The notes under the pieces: model-generated
Told to the model about the DNA's origin: nothing
Seen by the model: only the letters and a program-made list of their open reading frames with translations
Databases searched by the model: none
Translations under genes and position numbers: made by a program
Source: Gonium pectorale
Taxonomy: Eukaryota > Chlorophyta > Chlorophyceae > Chlamydomonadales > Volvocaceae
Length of the DNA stretch: 21,546 nucleotides
NCBI GenBank assembly: GCA_001584585.1
Contig: LSYV01000031.1
Location: forward strand, 426,465 to 448,010
Direction of reading: 5' to 3'
Part shown: piece after piece, positions 19,621 through 21,546 of the stretch
Layout: each line of letters begins with the position of its first letter
How positions within the stretch are numbered: position 1 is the first letter of the stretch

Positions 19621-20167
19621 GGCCTCCGCCTCCGCCAACGCCAACACCGACGCCGTCGTCGCCGCCAAACAGGTCATTTAGGCGGTCAGGCCGTAGCCCA
19701 GCGCGAGCCACAGAGGGTCGCCCGCCAGCAGCAACCCTGTACCGTTGGACAGCAACAGCAGCAGCACGTACGGGTCGCACGACTGGGGTTGTGGTAAGGG
19801 GGAGGGCCGGTGGGGCGGGTTGGGCCTTGGGCGCCGGTGAGGGGAGGGGGAACGTGAGCAGGCTGGGATCCATCCAGGGAGGGACTGGGATCCGCGGATA
19901 AGGCCGACGCAAGGTGCAAAAGCTCAAGCAGGATGAAGGGGTAAAGGAGAATGGGAGGAAGGTGCGAGGCACTTCCGTGGCCGTCGGTCACACACGCACC
20001 GCTCCCCCGCGTCCCCCACCACCTCCTTTCCCCTCCCCCACCTCCCCCACCGCCTCATTTACCCTCCCCCGCCTTCCCCTTCGCACCATGGCACGGTTCG
20101 CGTAGTGGAAGGGCGCCAGGCAGGCCACGGGGCCCTCGCTGAACATGGGTGTGCCACCAGGCCGCCG

Positions 20168-20935
20168 CGGTTGGCCACCAGCCACAGGGGCCGGGAGCCG
20201 CGCACGAACACGCCGCTGCAGCCCGGGCCACAGATCTGCGGGGGGGTGACTAAGAAACAGGCTTCACTGGGAACGAGAGGGGGGTTGGAACAGACGGGTT
20301 GGATACCCGTGGGCTGGGCGTCAGCAATAGTCGCCCGTCGGGAAGGCAGAGGGACCCAGAAACCGAGGGAGGCGGGAGGCGAGATGGGAACTATTGTGCA
20401 CGCCGTTGCCGCTACGGTGCCGCCAGCACCTGCGGCATCGTGCGCAAGGGTACCACCCGCACCAGCCCCCGCCCCGCCCCCGCCCCAACCGCGACGCGAC
20501 GGTGTCCGCGACGCGACCCGTTTTCCTGCTTGGCTACCACTTCCCACCCCTTGTGTGATACCCTCCGCTGCGAGCACGAACCCAGCTTGCGCATCGGGTC
20601 AGCGGGCGCCAGGGCGTCAAAGCGGGGGCCCTGGTGCCGCCGACGCCCGCCCCGCCCGCGGGCGCCGCCGCCGCGAATGCGAGCGCCTCGTGCGAGAGGC
20701 CGTCCAGCGGCAGGCGGCGGACAGCCAGGCCGGGGCCGGTGGAGGCGTGCAGGTGCGCCGCCGCTGCCAGGCTCTTGCCCATGGCGGATGGCGCGCTACT
20801 ACAGCATCGGCCCGTCAGCCCACACCCCCCCGAGCAGCGGGATTGAAGGCCTGCATGTGTGTATGTGTTAGGAGGGGGTTGAAGGGCAAAAAGAATGAAG
20901 AGCGACAAGCTGGGCGCCAGCAGCGTGCAAGACGG
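20168..20935 (-). repeat. Internal duplication of CPSF160 exons, copy a
   Basis: It is the counterpart of 18,429-19,420, same orientation, about 1.5-1.7 kb away. The LPLDG exon differs by only a few codons between copies (for example TGPGLAVRRL against TGSGLALRRM). Confidence 0.8.
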
Positions 20936-21487
20936 ACTCGCGCAGGACACACGAGGCTTCCTGTCAGGCTAATCTGACCTCCTTTTACATACAAATACGC
21001 ATGTCTATTGCTCCCTTAGCTAACGCGTCATGTGCACAGCGTTATCGTGGACCGCCCTAACCCAACGCGTGGTCGCGGTGGAGGAGCTGGCGGTGCGGTA
21101 CAGACCGCGGACATCCGTGGACGGGTAAGTTGATGCGTCCATATTCGATGTTTGGGATCGTCTCTCAGGCCTCGACCTGCTTCCCGTGCTGGTTTTGGCA
21201 GTTCCAGATCGCGGAACGCGCAGCCATCAGCTAGGCTTCGCCGCTTGCCATTGCCTTGTCATGGCGTCACACATACTTTATTGATAACAAGTAATATGTA
21301 GGGGCTGTTCGACTGGTAGACCCGCTCCCATGACCCATGTGACATGCCGTCCTTGCACTACGTCCCAAATCTCCTGTCCTCGCACTGCACCCTCTGCACC
21401 CCAAAGTTTATGTACGCTTATCCAAGACAGAATGTATCTTGGATGAGCAGTACAGACGTACCGGTGGGCGCACAGGCATGTCATGCA
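20925..21487. repeat. Repeat B, copy 2
   Basis: It is nearly identical to 13,495-14,003, with one added stretch near 21305-21335 and another near 21370-21410. The inverted repeat is kept (21420-21444). On the - strand it lies directly upstream of the first CPSF160-like exon of this unit. Confidence 0.9.
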
Positions 21488-21546
21488 GGTTACAGGTTAC
21501 ACGTCCGTCAAAGCCAGGGGGGGGCCATGGACGAATTGCGAATATT

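Larger units (their letters stand above)
16776..20813 (-). pseudogene. CPSF160-like middle region, internally duplicated and broken
   Basis: On the - strand, in order: RRLPLDGLSHEALAF (exon about 20813-20562), GVFVRGSRPLWLVANRGG plus MFSEGPVACLAPFHYANR (20235-20087), SCDPYVLLLLLSNGTGLLLA (19782-19678), LRRMPLDGLSHEALAF (19220-18988), GVFVRGSRPLWLVAN (18497-18432), GFITACNAPSR (about 18400-18370), WDVRLLEP...IVYLRN (18163-18025) and NTDVLLAPGTGSPVG (16820-16776). Plant CPSF160 has ADPFVSIIMADG, FIRVPLDAYTREE, GFFLSGSRPAWFMVF, HNVNCNHGFIYV, FEVRILEP and ETLLAVGTAYVQGED in this order. The first two items are an extra copy. Lesions: a one-base loss between VAHP and MFSEG (near 20138), TAA at 19678, and loss of phase between the last two exons. 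N- and C-terminal exons are absent from this piece. Confidence 0.75.

Noticed and set aside
20105..20977. Long + strand open frame
   Set aside because: It is antisense to the CPSF160-like exons, whose - strand translation has clear family motifs.

Overview
This window looks like nuclear DNA of a volvocine green alga (Chlamydomonas, Gonium or Volvox group). The evidence is GC-rich coding sequence cut by many short introns, a TGTAA polyadenylation signal, and a class III nucleotide cyclase of the kind that is greatly expanded in these algae. I found no bacterial operon, phage, CRISPR array, tRNA or rRNA. The species call is inference.

Left part (about 1-7,440, + strand). One many-exon gene encodes a PAS-linked guanylate-type cyclase. 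From position 791 to the stop at 7,317 I place 15 exons whose phases all join. The PAS domain is split by a very long Ser/Gly/Ala/Pro-rich insertion. The catalytic domain lies between 5,251 and about 7,230 and carries both metal-binding Asp residues and the Glu and Cys typical of guanylate cyclases. A TGTAA signal lies at 7,418. The N-terminal part (28-790) is open in two frames and I cannot resolve its exons.

Middle (7,440-11,050). This stretch is visibly less GC-rich and mostly unrecognised. It holds a few weak exon candidates (7,710-7,841; 7,981-8,087; 8,969-9,049; about 10,011-10,164) and a 17-bp minisatellite (9,785-9,951).

Right part (11,058-21,487, - strand). Reading down the - strand, the same order occurs twice: a roughly 0.5 kb sequence 'B', pieces of a gene resembling CPSF160 (the large cleavage and polyadenylation specificity factor subunit), then a small gene for a probably plastid-targeted membrane protein. 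Unit I is B2 (20,925-21,487), middle CPSF160 exons (20,813-16,776), then plastid-protein copy 2 (16,105-15,072). Unit II is B1 (13,495-14,003), N-terminal CPSF160 exons (13,373-12,859), then plastid-protein copy 1 (12,518-11,552). Both CPSF160 pieces are broken by in-frame stops, apparent frameshifts and missing exons. The plastid-protein copy 1 has lost its start and has a 44-bp frameshifting deletion. Copy 2 keeps a full three-exon structure but has a stop 22 codons before the end of the similarity. Unit I also contains an internal duplication of CPSF160 exons. I read this region as a tandem segmental duplication whose copies decayed differently.

Nothing in the window forms an obvious new pathway. 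The most interesting parts are the duplicated, decaying CPSF160/plastid-gene locus and the unusual gene structure of the cyclase (GC-AG intron, 16-nt microexon, giant PAS insertion). All family calls come from remembered motifs, not from a database search.
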